Shown one piece after another: positions 9,345 through 17,152 of a stretch of DNA of 18,615 bases. Each line of letters begins with the position of its first letter. Positions within the stretch are counted from its first letter, which is position 1. The translations under genes were made by a program, and so were the position numbers. This stretch comes from Neocallimastix lanati (nom. inval.) (lineage: Eukaryota; Neocallimastigomycota; Neocallimastigomycetes; Neocallimastigales; Neocallimastigaceae): NCBI GenBank assembly GCA_016946835.1, contig JACVTC010000563.1, positions 1-18,615 on the forward strand, given 5' to 3'. The notes beneath the pieces are model-generated. The model saw only the letters and a list, made by a program, of their open reading frames with translations. It had not been told where the DNA came from and did not search any database.

Positions 9345-12300
9345 CTATATTGTAGCTGAGTTATATTTTACTATATTTTTGAGGTGTACATTCCGATTTA
9401 ATAATATTCCTGAATTTGGATCAGCTAACGTAACTGTATTAAACTTTTTCTTGATTACTTTTAAAGGTCCATTAAAATAAGGTTCTAGTTTAGTTCTACT
9501 AAAGTTTCTAACTAGGACTAAATCTCCCTCCTTGATTTCCTTAGCCTGATTCATACTTTGTTTTTCTTCTCGTCTAACAGCCCAATATTTATTTGCATTT
9601 TTCACATTTTCTGATGCTTCTATGGTCCATCTATAATGAGATATAAACTTTTCCAATAGAATTTCATCAGAAGATTTATTTATACCTTTAGTCGGTCTTG
9701 CAGCTATATCAAAAGGTTGTTGGTCTTCACGACCATAAACTAATTCAAAACTAGAATGGTTAGTGGTACTATTTTTAACAGTTCTTAAAGCCCAGAGAGC
9801 AGAGGGTAATACCTCATCCCAATCTTTATTTTTCGTCCCAAGCAATCTAAGGAGTTTACCAATTTCTTTATTACGATTTTCCGTAAGTCCATTAGATTCG
9901 GGATGATATGTTGTAACAAATTTTATATATACATCATATAGATCTAAAAATATTTTAGTCATATCTGATGTAAATTGGGCACCATTATCGGTGGTAATTA
10001 CTTGGGGAACTCCATGACGAGAAAATACGTTAATAAGGAACTTAATTACGTCTTTAGAAGTGATATTTTCAGTGGGTTCTGCTTCTACCCACTTAGTGAA
10101 ATAATCAACAGCTACTATTATATATTGATTATTACTTCTAGTTTTAACCAGTGGACCGATAATGTCCAAACCAAGATGTACAAAAGGTCCTTCCACTTTA
10201 GTAGGTAGATTTTCTGTAGGCTCTGGATAAGGTTGTGGTCGATTTAATTGACATTTTTCACACTTACTGACAACACGTTTAACATCATTCACCATGTCGT
10301 TCCAATAATAACTCTTACGTAAACGTTGATAAGTCTTATAATAACCATCGTGTCCAATATTATGAGCCTCTAATATTAATTTTATTCTTTCATTAAGATC
10401 GGTTACTAATTTTCTATAATTGTTACCATCAATAAAGTAGTCAATACCATCAATAGTGGTGAATTTTTCATTGATAAAATCATGTATTACTTTGGATAAT
10501 AAGGCTTCATTTTCATCATTCGTAATATCATGGTTAATTATTTTCGTAGCTAAAACTACATTTTCTTTATTATTTTTCATTCGGGATAGGGCATCAGCAA
10601 GCACATTCTTTTTACCGGTTTCATATCTAATGTCTACACCAAGCATACTAGCTGTTAAACACCATCTAGTTTGCCTTGCATTATGTGGTTCCTTATTTTT
10701 GAACAACCCTAGTAACGGTTTATGGTCCGTATATACAATAGTTGGTATTGGATTTCCATCTATATACGGTTTTAATTTAGTTATACAATAATATAGGGCA
10801 GCACCTTCTAGGTCCGTTATACCATAATGCTTTTCTGCTCTGGTCAAACTTCTACTAATAAAGTGAATAGGGTGTTCTTTTCCAGTTTCATTATCTTTTT
10901 GTAATAACACACCTCCTATTCCATCATAAGAAGCATCGGTACGTATAATAAATTCTTTATCAAACTGAGGGAAACTTAATATGGGTGCATTTATTAGTTT
11001 TTCTTTCAGTACTTCAAACGATTTTTGGTGTTCACTAGTCCAAACATACTTCACACCTTTCCTTAATAATTTACACAAACACGCAGTAATTTGTGAATAT
11101 TTATCGATGAAATTTCTATAGTATCCAACAGCTCCTAAAAATGAACGTAATTCATGGATGTCCTGAGGGGGTTTCCAATCTCTGATAACCTCGATTTTAC
11201 TATCAAGAGGTTTTAAGCCTTTAGTGGTTAATCTATGCCCCAAAACATTCACTTCTGTTTTCATGAAGTGACACTTTTCAATATTAAGTTTTAATCTATT
11301 TTCTTTGAGTATGGATAAAACTTGTTGAATATGTTGGAGGTGTTCTTCAACTGTTTTAGAGTATATAAGTATATCATCGATAAAATTATAAACACACTTT
11401 CCTATTAAAGGAAATAGGATTCTATTCATTTCTCTTTGAAAGGTTGCAGGAGCGTTGGTTAAACCAAATGGCATAACTTTAAATTGGTAGTTACCAAACT
11501 TAGTGGTGAAAGTTGTTATACCAATACTTTCTTCCTCCATTAAAATTTGGTGATATCCAGAGTATAAGTCAATGGTAGTGAAGATAGTTGCACCATTGAG
11601 ACTATCAAAAATTTCATCAATGTATGGTATAGAATAAGAATCCTTTATAGTAGAATCATTAACCTTCCTATAATCTACACACATACGCCATTTCCCATTA
11701 GGCTTTGGTACTAGAACAATAGGCGAAGACCATTCAGAATTTGAAGGCTCAATTAACTTTTTATTAATTAACTTAGTTAATTCTTCCTTTAAAATATCTG
11801 TCTTTAATTTTGTTAGCCGATAAGCTCTTTGTTTTATAGGTTTGGTACCAGCTTTTAGATTTATTTTGTGTGGTGAAAGCAATGATGGTGTTAATTCCTC
11901 AGACGACGTAGCAACAATTTCTATATTGTCCTCTAATAGGTGTATTATATCAGTTCTATATTTTTCATTTAGAGTATTCATAAATATTGTATTATGTATA
12001 TATTCCATAGGTGGTAATCCTTCTAATTTCTTTAATTCCCCACCAGCATATTTTTCCTTACTATTATCCTCAAGTAATTTGTTAACACTACAAATATATT
12101 TTTCGTCAATTGCAGAATTATTTATTGGTGTAATAGAACTGATAGTATCATCCATGTTATATTTACATAAGCAATTATTTAAGGGATTAATAAATAATCT
12201 ATTATCAACTATAGTTTTTAAATTAATTAGCATGTCATAAAATGGTTCCTCTTTTTCTACAATTCGGAAATCAATTAACAATGAAAGCTCATTAATTTTC

Positions 12301-13547
12301 ACAGGTATCCTAACGACTATTCCTTCAGAGTATTCATCGTCTCTAGTGGCAAGCATTATTCTACCACAACTATGACCAACAACGGTATATTGGTATGGTA
12401 GAGAATTATAATATTTTTGTGACATAATATTTAAATTACTACACGTATCAATATGTAATTTTCCAGATACACCATCAACAGAGGCATCTACCATTGCAAT
12501 ATCCTCCTCTGTTATTTCTGTACTTTTACTTTTATAGTTATGATCAACATTATTAACTAATGTTGTAGTAGCAACTACATTATTAATAGCGCCAACAACA
12601 TTAGTGGTGGCTTTTACTAGTTTTAAACCTTGGAAAACTTGACTTCTTATTTTAGGCGCAGCATTCCAAAGCTGTCCAAAGGTAATATTACACTTGGTAT
12701 TGTTTAAATCATCCCATACATCATATTCCTTATAATTAGAAAGCATTTTAATAATTCGATTTACCCGAGGTATTTTCATACTATTATTATTATCATTATT
12801 ATTATTATTATTAATACCATCTGTATTAATTAATTTATTCAATATATTTTTATTATTCGTTACATGATTATTATCGATAATAGTTTCATTATTATTAATA
12901 TTAATAGTATTATTATTATTAATATCATTTACGACTGGGGTTTTTCTAATAGTTCCATTGTTTCTATTATTAGGATTACTAGTATTATTATTATTATTTT
13001 TGTCTTTTTTTCTTTCTCTAGTTTGGTTAATTTCCCTTGGAGCTTCTACATTATCAACTTTTGAAGTTATTTCCTCTTTATTAGTAATTAAGTTTACATT
13101 AGACTGACTGGATGATGCAGTTTCGAATTCTTTAGAATTAGTACTAGATTTCAAAAATCTTTCTTTATCACGTATTGCTTTTTCAATTTTCTTTTCTTTA
13201 TTGATATTTGGTTGCATAATTATTGATGTTTGCAACTGTTTCTTATGAGGTATCACCTCTTCAGTTTCCAATTCTCTTTCTTTTCTTTTTCTTAATGCAG
13301 GAGTGTTTATAGGTCGTGGATTATCACGTAGGCTTTTATGAATTTTCCTTCCTTTTCCATTATCTAACTCAACATCACTTTCATCAAGTTTTCTTTTTGC
13401 CGCACCGACAAAATATTCTCCTACCTGATCATGACTTTTGATAGTATAATCCACTCTGTAGTCTTTACTTTCTGCATCAGAAGAATTGGAAGTATATTTT
13501 AATGAAGCTATTTTTTTGATGGGAGTGCTTCCTCTCCTTCTACTGGT
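9345..13547 (-). CDS. Element B Pol polyprotein (protease, RT, RNase H, integrase)
   Basis: The frame is open from 13547 to a TAG at 9345, about 1,400 codons. The codon at 13454 is GTG, not ATG, and no good ATG start precedes the protease, so Pol is probably made by recoding from gag. Counting from 13454: residues 1-235 are charged and Asn-rich; 235-275 carry a conserved-looking motif (YDVWDDLNNTKCNITFGQL); protease at 325-425 has D336-T-C where DTG or DSG is usual; RT at 536-720 has FIDD (D693, D694); RNase H at 835-955 (RTDASYDGIGG, YTDHKP, DALSRM). Integrase has an HHCC finger near 1036-1075 (HNIGH, CEKC) and D1097, D1156, E1192 (D-35-E), then a GPY/F-like end (YFNGPLKVIKK). There is no chromodomain. 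RT copies the RNA, RNase H removes it, integrase inserts the cDNA. Confidence 0.93.
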   Translation of the reverse strand, partial: TSRRRGSTPIKKIASLKYTSNSSDAESKDYRVDYTIKSHDQVGEYFVGAAKRKLDESDVELDNGKGRKIHKSLRDNPRPINTPALRKRKERELETEEVIPHKKQLQTSIIMQPNINKEKKIEKAIRDKERFLKSSTNSKEFETASSSQSNVNLITNKEEITSKVDNVEAPREINQTRERKKDKNNNNNTSNPNNRNNGTIRKTPVVNDINNNNTININNNETIIDNNHVTNNKNILNKLINTDGINNNNNNDNNNSMKIPRVNRIIKMLSNYKEYDVWDDLNNTKCNITFGQLWNAAPKIRSQVFQGLKLVKATTNVVGAINNVVATTTLVNNVDHNYKSKSTEITEEDIAMVDASVDGVSGKLHIDTCSNLNIMSQKYYNSLPYQYTVVGHSCGRIMLATRDDEYSEGIVVRIPVKINELSLLIDFRIVEKEEPFYDMLINLKTIVDNRLFINPLNNCLCKYNMDDTISSITPINNSAIDEKYICSVNKLLEDNSKEKYAGGELKKLEGLPPMEYIHNTIFMNTLNEKYRTDIIHLLEDNIEIVATSSEELTPSLLSPHKINLKAGTKPIKQRAYRLTKLKTDILKEELTKLINKKLIEPSNSEWSSPIVLVPKPNGKWRMCVDYRKVNDSTIKDSYSIPYIDEIFDSLNGATIFTTIDLYSGYHQILMEEESIGITTFTTKFGNYQFKVMPFGLTNAPATFQREMNRILFPLIGKCVYNFIDDILIYSKTVEEHLQHIQQVLSILKENRLKLNIEKCHFMKTEVNVLGHRLTTKGLKPLDSKIEVIRDWKPPQDIHELRSFLGAVGYYRNFIDKYSQITACLCKLLRKGVKYVWTSEHQKSFEVLKEKLINAPILSFPQFDKEFIIRTDASYDGIGGVLLQKDNETGKEHPIHFISRSLTRAEKHYGITDLEGAALYYCITKLKPYIDGNPIPTIVYTDHKPLLGLFKNKEPHNARQTRWCLTASMLGVDIRYETGKKNVLADALSRMKNNKENVVLATKIINHDITNDENEALLSKVIHDFINEKFTTIDGIDYFIDGNNYRKLVTDLNERIKLILEAHNIGHDGYYKTYQRLRKSYYWNDMVNDVKRVVSKCEKCQLNRPQPYPEPTENLPTKVEGPFVHLGLDIIGPLVKTRSNNQYIIVAVDYFTKWVEAEPTENITSKDVIKFLINVFSRHGVPQVITTDNGAQFTSDMTKIFLDLYDVYIKFVTTYHPESNGLTENRNKEIGKLLRLLGTKNKDWDEVLPSALWALRTVKNSTTNHSSFELVYGREDQQPFDIAARPTKGINKSSDEILLEKFISHYRWTIEASENVKNANKYWAVRREEKQSMNQAKEIKEGDLVLVRNFSRTKLEPYFNGPLKVIKKKFNTVTLADPNSGILLNRNVHLKNIVKYNSATI

Positions 13548-13552
13548 TTAAA
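13507..13552 (-). promoter_or_regulatory. Candidate gag-pol recoding site of element B
   Basis: In the gag frame the sense strand reads CCT TTA AAC CAG TAG, giving T TTA AAC (13552-13546), a known -1 slippery heptamer, two codons before the gag stop. Eight bases on, GGAG and CTCC can form only a weak stem. The -1 frame runs 12 more codons and stops in a run of seven A (13517-13511); one more A there would join it to pol. Without that, pol as assembled lies in the +1 frame and would need +1 slippage at CAG TAG. The two readings cannot be separated here. Confidence 0.5.
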
Positions 13553-13770
13553 GGTCCTTTGGAAAAAATCTGTTTCTTATTTTCTTCTATAATGGCTTGT
13601 AGTTTGGGACAATGTTGTTGATAATGTCCAGGTTCCTTACAGAAGAAACAGGTTTTGACGGTAGAGTTTCTTGGTCCACGTGTAAGGTTCTCCCTTTCAC
13701 TTTCATCAGAAACTTTCCTATTGTCCCTGTTTTCATAAGTATTTCTTGGTGGTGGAACTACGACTCTTAT
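13540..13770 (-). CDS. Element B Gag, nucleocapsid part with zinc knuckle
   Basis: This frame encodes a basic stretch (ENRDNRKVSDESEREN, TRGPRNS) and a classical CCHC knuckle, CFFCKEPGHYQQHC (C-X2-C-X4-H-X4-C), ending at a TAG at 13540. Such knuckles bind and package element RNA. An upstream ATG at 13821 gives a meaningless Ile/Val run from the asparagine repeat read out of frame, so it is not a real start. The piece is the C-terminus of the upstream Gag, separated by one extra base, most simply in AAGAAATAC near 13740. Confidence 0.85.
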   Translation of the reverse strand: MRVVVPPPRNTYENRDNRKVSDESERENLTRGPRNSTVKTCFFCKEPGHYQQHCPKLQAIIEENKKQIFSKGPLNQ

Positions 13771-14500
13771 TATAATTATTATTATTATTGTTGGAAACAT
13801 TTCTATTAGGACTTGGTACACGATGTAACCTCACAGCAAGTCTATCCACTTTTTCTGCAATTTCATAAGCCTTTGAAAGTGGTATATCATCAATTAAAGT
13901 TACTCTTTTCCAGGCCTCAATATTATTCTCAAGTGCATCAGCATAGTCCAAGATACTGATTTGTTTTTTGTGAGTTTTATCTAATTTTAAATATAATGTC
14001 CGATATCTTTTATTAAAATCCCTTACTTTTTCATTTCTACCAATTTTAAGAGCACGCAATTCCCTTAATAAGGTATTCTGATCTTCCTTTGCCCCATAGA
14101 ATACTTCAAGAGCGTTGACGATCTCGACAAAAGAAGGATAACGGTTAGTTCTAACACTATCATTACTAGAACTACTTGAACTAGTAGAGCTACTGGTGCT
14201 AGATCCTGACATCTCACCAGTATCAGTGGAACCATTCAATTCTACATCTTCTTCTGCTGTAGTAGCAGGTAGTTCTAATTCTTGGATAATTTGTCTTGGT
14301 TCACCAGTAGACGTTAATAGGCAAGCAACAAAAATAGTTTTTGGATCAGTGATATTTTGTAATTGGATCCATAACTCAATTTCAGAAGCCCAAGATTTTA
14401 TATCCAAATGGTCCTTGTTTAATTTATCAACATATTTTAGTTCCTTTTTAAGATCTTTAAATGAAGGAACATTAGTAGTATCATTAGTAACTGAAGCCAT
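13733..14500 (-). CDS. Element B Gag, capsid part
   Basis: I prefer the ATG at 14500 (MASVTNDTTN) to the one at 14545, because the 15 extra residues are hydrophobic and lie close to the A43 tract. The protein has an N-terminal capsid-like segment (KDHLDIKSWASEIELWIQLQN), a Ser-rich linker, and a second helical part (VEIVNALEVFYGAKED, LLRELRALKIGRNEKVRDFNKRYRTLYLKL), typical of retrotransposon Gag. It ends in an Asn run and a TGA at 13733. The frame is lost shortly after the Asn repeat, just before the zinc-knuckle part in the next frame, so a full Gag needs a one-base correction. It should form the particle shell. Confidence 0.87.
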   Translation of the reverse strand: MASVTNDTTNVPSFKDLKKELKYVDKLNKDHLDIKSWASEIELWIQLQNITDPKTIFVACLLTSTGEPRQIIQELELPATTAEEDVELNGSTDTGEMSGSSTSSSTSSSSSSNDSVRTNRYPSFVEIVNALEVFYGAKEDQNTLLRELRALKIGRNEKVRDFNKRYRTLYLKLDKTHKKQISILDYADALENNIEAWKRVTLIDDIPLSKAYEIAEKVDRLAVRLHRVPSPNRNVSNNNNNNYNKSRSSTTKKYL

Positions 14501-14557
14501 ATTTCTTGAGTAGAAATTATACAGTAATATAGGTAAAATATTCAAAATAAAATAATA

Positions 14558-14560
<3 letters not shown>

Positions 14561-14603
<43 letters not shown>
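14561..14603 (-). repeat. A43 tract upstream of gag (sense strand)
   Basis: Forty-three T on the plus strand, so the gag mRNA would carry a poly(A) stretch ending about 60 bases before the preferred ATG at 14500. Length in the assembly may be inexact. Confidence 0.85.
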
Positions 14604-14607
<4 letters not shown>

Positions 14608-14654
14608 GTGTGTGAGTATGTTATAGATATATATAATATAGTATTAGAATTTAT

Positions 14655-14721
14655 AAGTTTACAAACACTTCAGAGATTAGAAAAAAAAAAATTGGTAAGT
14701 TTACAAACACTTCAGAGATTA
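14655..14721. repeat. 25-bp direct repeat pair
   Basis: AAGTTTACAAACACTTCAGA plus GATTA is present at 14655-14679 and 14697-14721, identical and 42 bases apart, each followed by an A run. The spacing matches the 41-42 base pitch of the nearby hairpin array, and both contain ACACTTC. Confidence 0.85.
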
Positions 14722-14843
14722 AAAAAAATAAGTAAAAATTTTTTTTTTTTTTTTTTTTTTTGTTTTGTTTTATTTTGATATCCAAGATTAAAATATTTTA
14801 TAATTATTGTTTATTAAATTATATCTTTATAGTTATTTATATG

Positions 14844-15052
14844 AGGTTCGAAATACACTTCGACCACCTACAAGAAATATATTTTTAGGTTCGAATAACA
14901 CTCGACCACCTAAGGAAATTTTATATTATTGGTTCGAATACCTTTCGATCACCAATAGAAGATATAATTATATTAAGGTTATAAGCTCGAATGACACTTC
15001 GACCACTTATAATGATAATTATTTGGTTCAAGATACACCTCGACAACCAAAT
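14844..15052. repeat. Array of five tandem stem-loops with compensated stems
   Basis: Units lie at 14844-14869, 14885-14913, 14927-14957, 14979-15012 and 15021-15052 (start spacing 41, 42, 52, 42). Each has an outer stem, then GGTTCGA or close, a 7-8 base ACACT-like loop, TCGAC, and the closing arm. Outer arm pairs are AGGT/ACCT, TTAGGT/ACCTAA, TATTGGT/ACCAATA, TTATAAG/CTTATAA and ATTTGGT/ACCAAAT. The arms change while pairing is kept, which argues for selection on structure. On the plus strand GGTTCGAAT resembles the core of a Pol III B box. Function is unknown. Confidence 0.85.
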
Positions 15053-15133
15053 CAAACAGGTAGTAAAAAAAAATATAGTAGTCTTTCTTCTTTGGCTCAA
15101 TTTCACTTAACCACAGAGTAAGAACAGTAAACA

Positions 15134-15137
<4 letters not shown>

Positions 15138-15172
<35 letters not shown>
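15138..15172 (-). repeat. A35 tract (sense strand)
   Basis: Thirty-five T on the plus strand, just right of the stem-loop array. It is one of four long A tracts in the element B leader. Confidence 0.85.
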
Positions 15173-15173
<1 letters not shown>

Positions 15174-15296
15174 GAATTCAGTACACTAGAATTTCTTATA
15201 TGTAGCACGGAATAAATTAATTGCTAAATTAAAAAAAATTAATATGGAAAATTTATAAATATTTCTTATATATATATTATTAGCTTTATATTATTT

Positions 15297-15480
15297 TCGG
15301 ATCCGCAGATTCTTTACAGGGCCGTTCGACCTCCACTATTGAACCGTCAGAATAGTGAATATAACAGAGTAGTGTGTGCCTGTACGAACACGGGACCTTA
15401 CCACTTTTTCTATTCTGTTATCACTTGTATCACTAAACCTTATTCAATAATGCTCTACTACCTCCCTATGTGTAAAGCAA
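15297..15480. other. GC-richer structured island in the element B leader
   Basis: This block is visibly richer in G and C than its surroundings. It can form a 7-bp hairpin CACTATT/AATAGTG (15334-15357). It can also form a longer stem, ATAACAGAGTAG (15361-15372) with CTATTCTGTTAT (15410-15421), extended by AGTG/CACT past a 3-base bulge. The extension uses 15354-15357, also part of the first hairpin, so the two full structures compete. No ORF is seen. Confidence 0.55.
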
Positions 15481-15970
15481 TCCTTCTCCTATTCTCTAAT
15501 ATAAACGTCTAATTTTTATATCTATATATATCAACAGTCTTGGTATCAATATATAGATACTATATATATGTATATATTTATAAATTTGAATTTATAATTT
15601 CAATTATAATATAATTTAGTCGATAATATAAATACGAATTACTATATACACTTAATTGTAACAAAGCCTTAAGCTAAGGAGTTTTTCATCCAACAGCCGC
15701 CGATTACAATAAGTTATAAATTGTATAAAAGTATTCTTATATTAATGAATAAATGTATAATATAATTAAATTATTATTCTTACTAATTAGTACTTGACAG
15801 GAATAAATATTTCAAAGTTTTATATCACACTGTTTCTCTTGCACAAACAGAAATATAACAACTTTGTTGAATGAAATTATTTATCCAACTAATATAGTAA
15901 GGACGTAGGTGCTACTTTAAATTATTAATATTTATTTATGTATATATTATATTTCTATATTATTGTAAAA

Positions 15971-16006
<36 letters not shown>

Positions 16007-16054
16007 TTAAATAAAATTATTATGTATGTTTTAATATTAGTTTTTTAATTTTGA

Positions 16055-16074
16055 AATCCCCGATATCTCCACCA
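16055..16074 (-). other. tRNA primer-binding site of element B
   Basis: Seven bases inside the 5' LTR the sense strand reads TGGTGGAGATATCGGGGATT. Its complement parses as a tRNA 3' end: T-stem CCCGA, acceptor TATCTCC, discriminator A, CCA. The priming tRNA should therefore begin GGAGATA; its amino acid is not resolved. Confidence 0.8.
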
Positions 16075-16081
16075 AACTTTA

Positions 16082-17152
16082 TGTTATGGTTCGAGGAATT
16101 CAAAAAAAAAATTATATAATATTAAAACACAAAAAAAATTTTATTCTTTCACAATAATTTTTATTTATTTATTATATTTTTATTTTAATTTTTATTTTAT
16201 TTTTATTATTATTTTTATTTATTTATTTTATTTTTATTTTATTTTTATTATTATTTTTATTTATTTATTTTATTTTTATTTTATTTTTATTATTATTTTT
16301 ATTTTATTTTTATTATTATTTTATTTATTTTATTTATTTTTTTTTATTTATTTATTTTTTTTTATTTATTTATTTTTATTATTTCTATTTTATTTCCTTT
16401 TTTTTTTTTTTTTCTCTCTCCCCTAAAAAGGGGTTCCAAGGTAGTCAATTTATATCTTTTTGAAGATATAAAAGTAGCAAAGCCTCTGGAAGTGGTTGAA
16501 GAGATGGAAAAACAATAGATTTTAAATCTTATTGATTATTTCCTTATTGTAATAAATAGAAATTTTATTATTTCCTAATATTCAAATTAACCAAAATAAA
16601 TCTATAATATAAAAGATGCATTATAGATAAGAATTAAACAAAAAAAAAAGAGAAGCAGTATTACAATAAAATTGAATACTTTAACTTAATTTTGATACTA
16701 ATTTAATATGTAATCTTATATATTAATTTGAATGACATAATAGAAAATAAAATACATTTATTAATATATGAAAAATCTTTTACAATTTTAAATACAGAAA
16801 ATTTTATTTTATTTATTTCTTTCATTTCAATTATTTCTTAATTCGAAAGACAGAAATATTGATAAAGTTATTTAAGTTGTTTATATACAGGAATTATTCC
16901 TTATTTAGAAAAATAATACTAAAAGTAATTAGTACTATGTTATTGCTAAACTCTCATAAATTTAATTTACCTTTATAAGGAATGAACATAAATTTAAATT
17001 AAATTTTATGTATAAACTTAAATTTTCAGATCAAATAATATAGTAAAATTATTAATGTAAAGAATACATAAATTTATTAATATTTTAAAAATCACCTTGA
17101 CTATATTAAAAGGTTTTTAATAAGAATCAATTTATTACTTCATTCTTTATCA
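16082..17152 (-). repeat. 5' LTR of element B (right copy)
   Basis: Near-identical to 8269-9321. Clear substitutions include GAAGTGGTTG for GAAGTAGTTG, TTGCTAAAC for TTTCTAAAC and CACCTTGAC for CACATTGAC. It is 18 bp longer, mainly from an extra partial unit of the 42-bp T/A minisatellite near 16300-16320. The CCCCT/AGGGG (16420-16433) and TTTATATCTT (16449-16472) hairpins are conserved. It should drive transcription leftwards into the leader and gag. Confidence 0.93.

Larger units (their letters stand above)
14501..16081 (-). other. Long 5' leader of element B
   Basis: About 1.58 kb separates the 5' LTR from gag, much more than usual for the family, with no sense-strand open frame of note. 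It holds, left to right, A-tracts (sense) at 14561-14603, 14739-14761, 15138-15172 and 15975-16004; a 25-bp direct repeat (14655-14679, 14697-14721); a five-unit stem-loop array (14844-15052); a GC-richer structured island (15297-15480); a small hairpin CCTTA/TAAGG (15667-15679); and the primer site. It may carry packaging, translation or promoter signals. Confidence 0.7.
8269..17152 (-). mobile_element. Element B: Ty3/gypsy LTR retrotransposon without chromodomain
   Basis: Long direct repeats at 8269-9321 and 16082-17152 enclose gag and pol on the minus strand. Pol order is protease, RT, RNase H, integrase, the Ty3/gypsy order, and the protein ends after the GPY/F-like region with no chromodomain, so B is a different lineage from A. 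A tRNA-type primer site (16055-16074) and a purine tract (9322-9337) sit at the expected inner LTR edges. CAATA flanks both outer ends. The LTRs differ by about four substitutions plus indels in low-complexity runs, so B looks somewhat older than A. Pol is intact; gag carries a one-base frame break. Confidence 0.94.

Noticed and set aside
9975-10791. Plus-strand open frames inside element B pol
   Set aside because: They lie opposite the integrase and RNase H coding frame, which has clear catalytic motifs.
11842-13064. Further plus-strand open frames opposite element B pol
   Set aside because: Shadows of the pol frame; the Ile-rich one reads the Asn repeat backwards.
13454-13454. Start of element B pol at 13454
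   Set aside because: The codon is GTG and the frame is open further upstream; recoding from gag is more likely than initiation here.
14196-14513. 105-codon plus-strand frame opposite element B gag
   Set aside because: Antisense to a better-supported Gag; no recognisable domain.
14844-15052. CRISPR-like array
   Set aside because: Units are diverged stem-loops with no identical repeats or unique spacers, inside a eukaryotic retrotransposon.
14807-15121. 104-codon plus-strand frame over the hairpin array
   Set aside because: It runs against the element, unit spacing (41, 42, 52, 42) is not always a multiple of three, and the conserved feature is base pairing, not protein.
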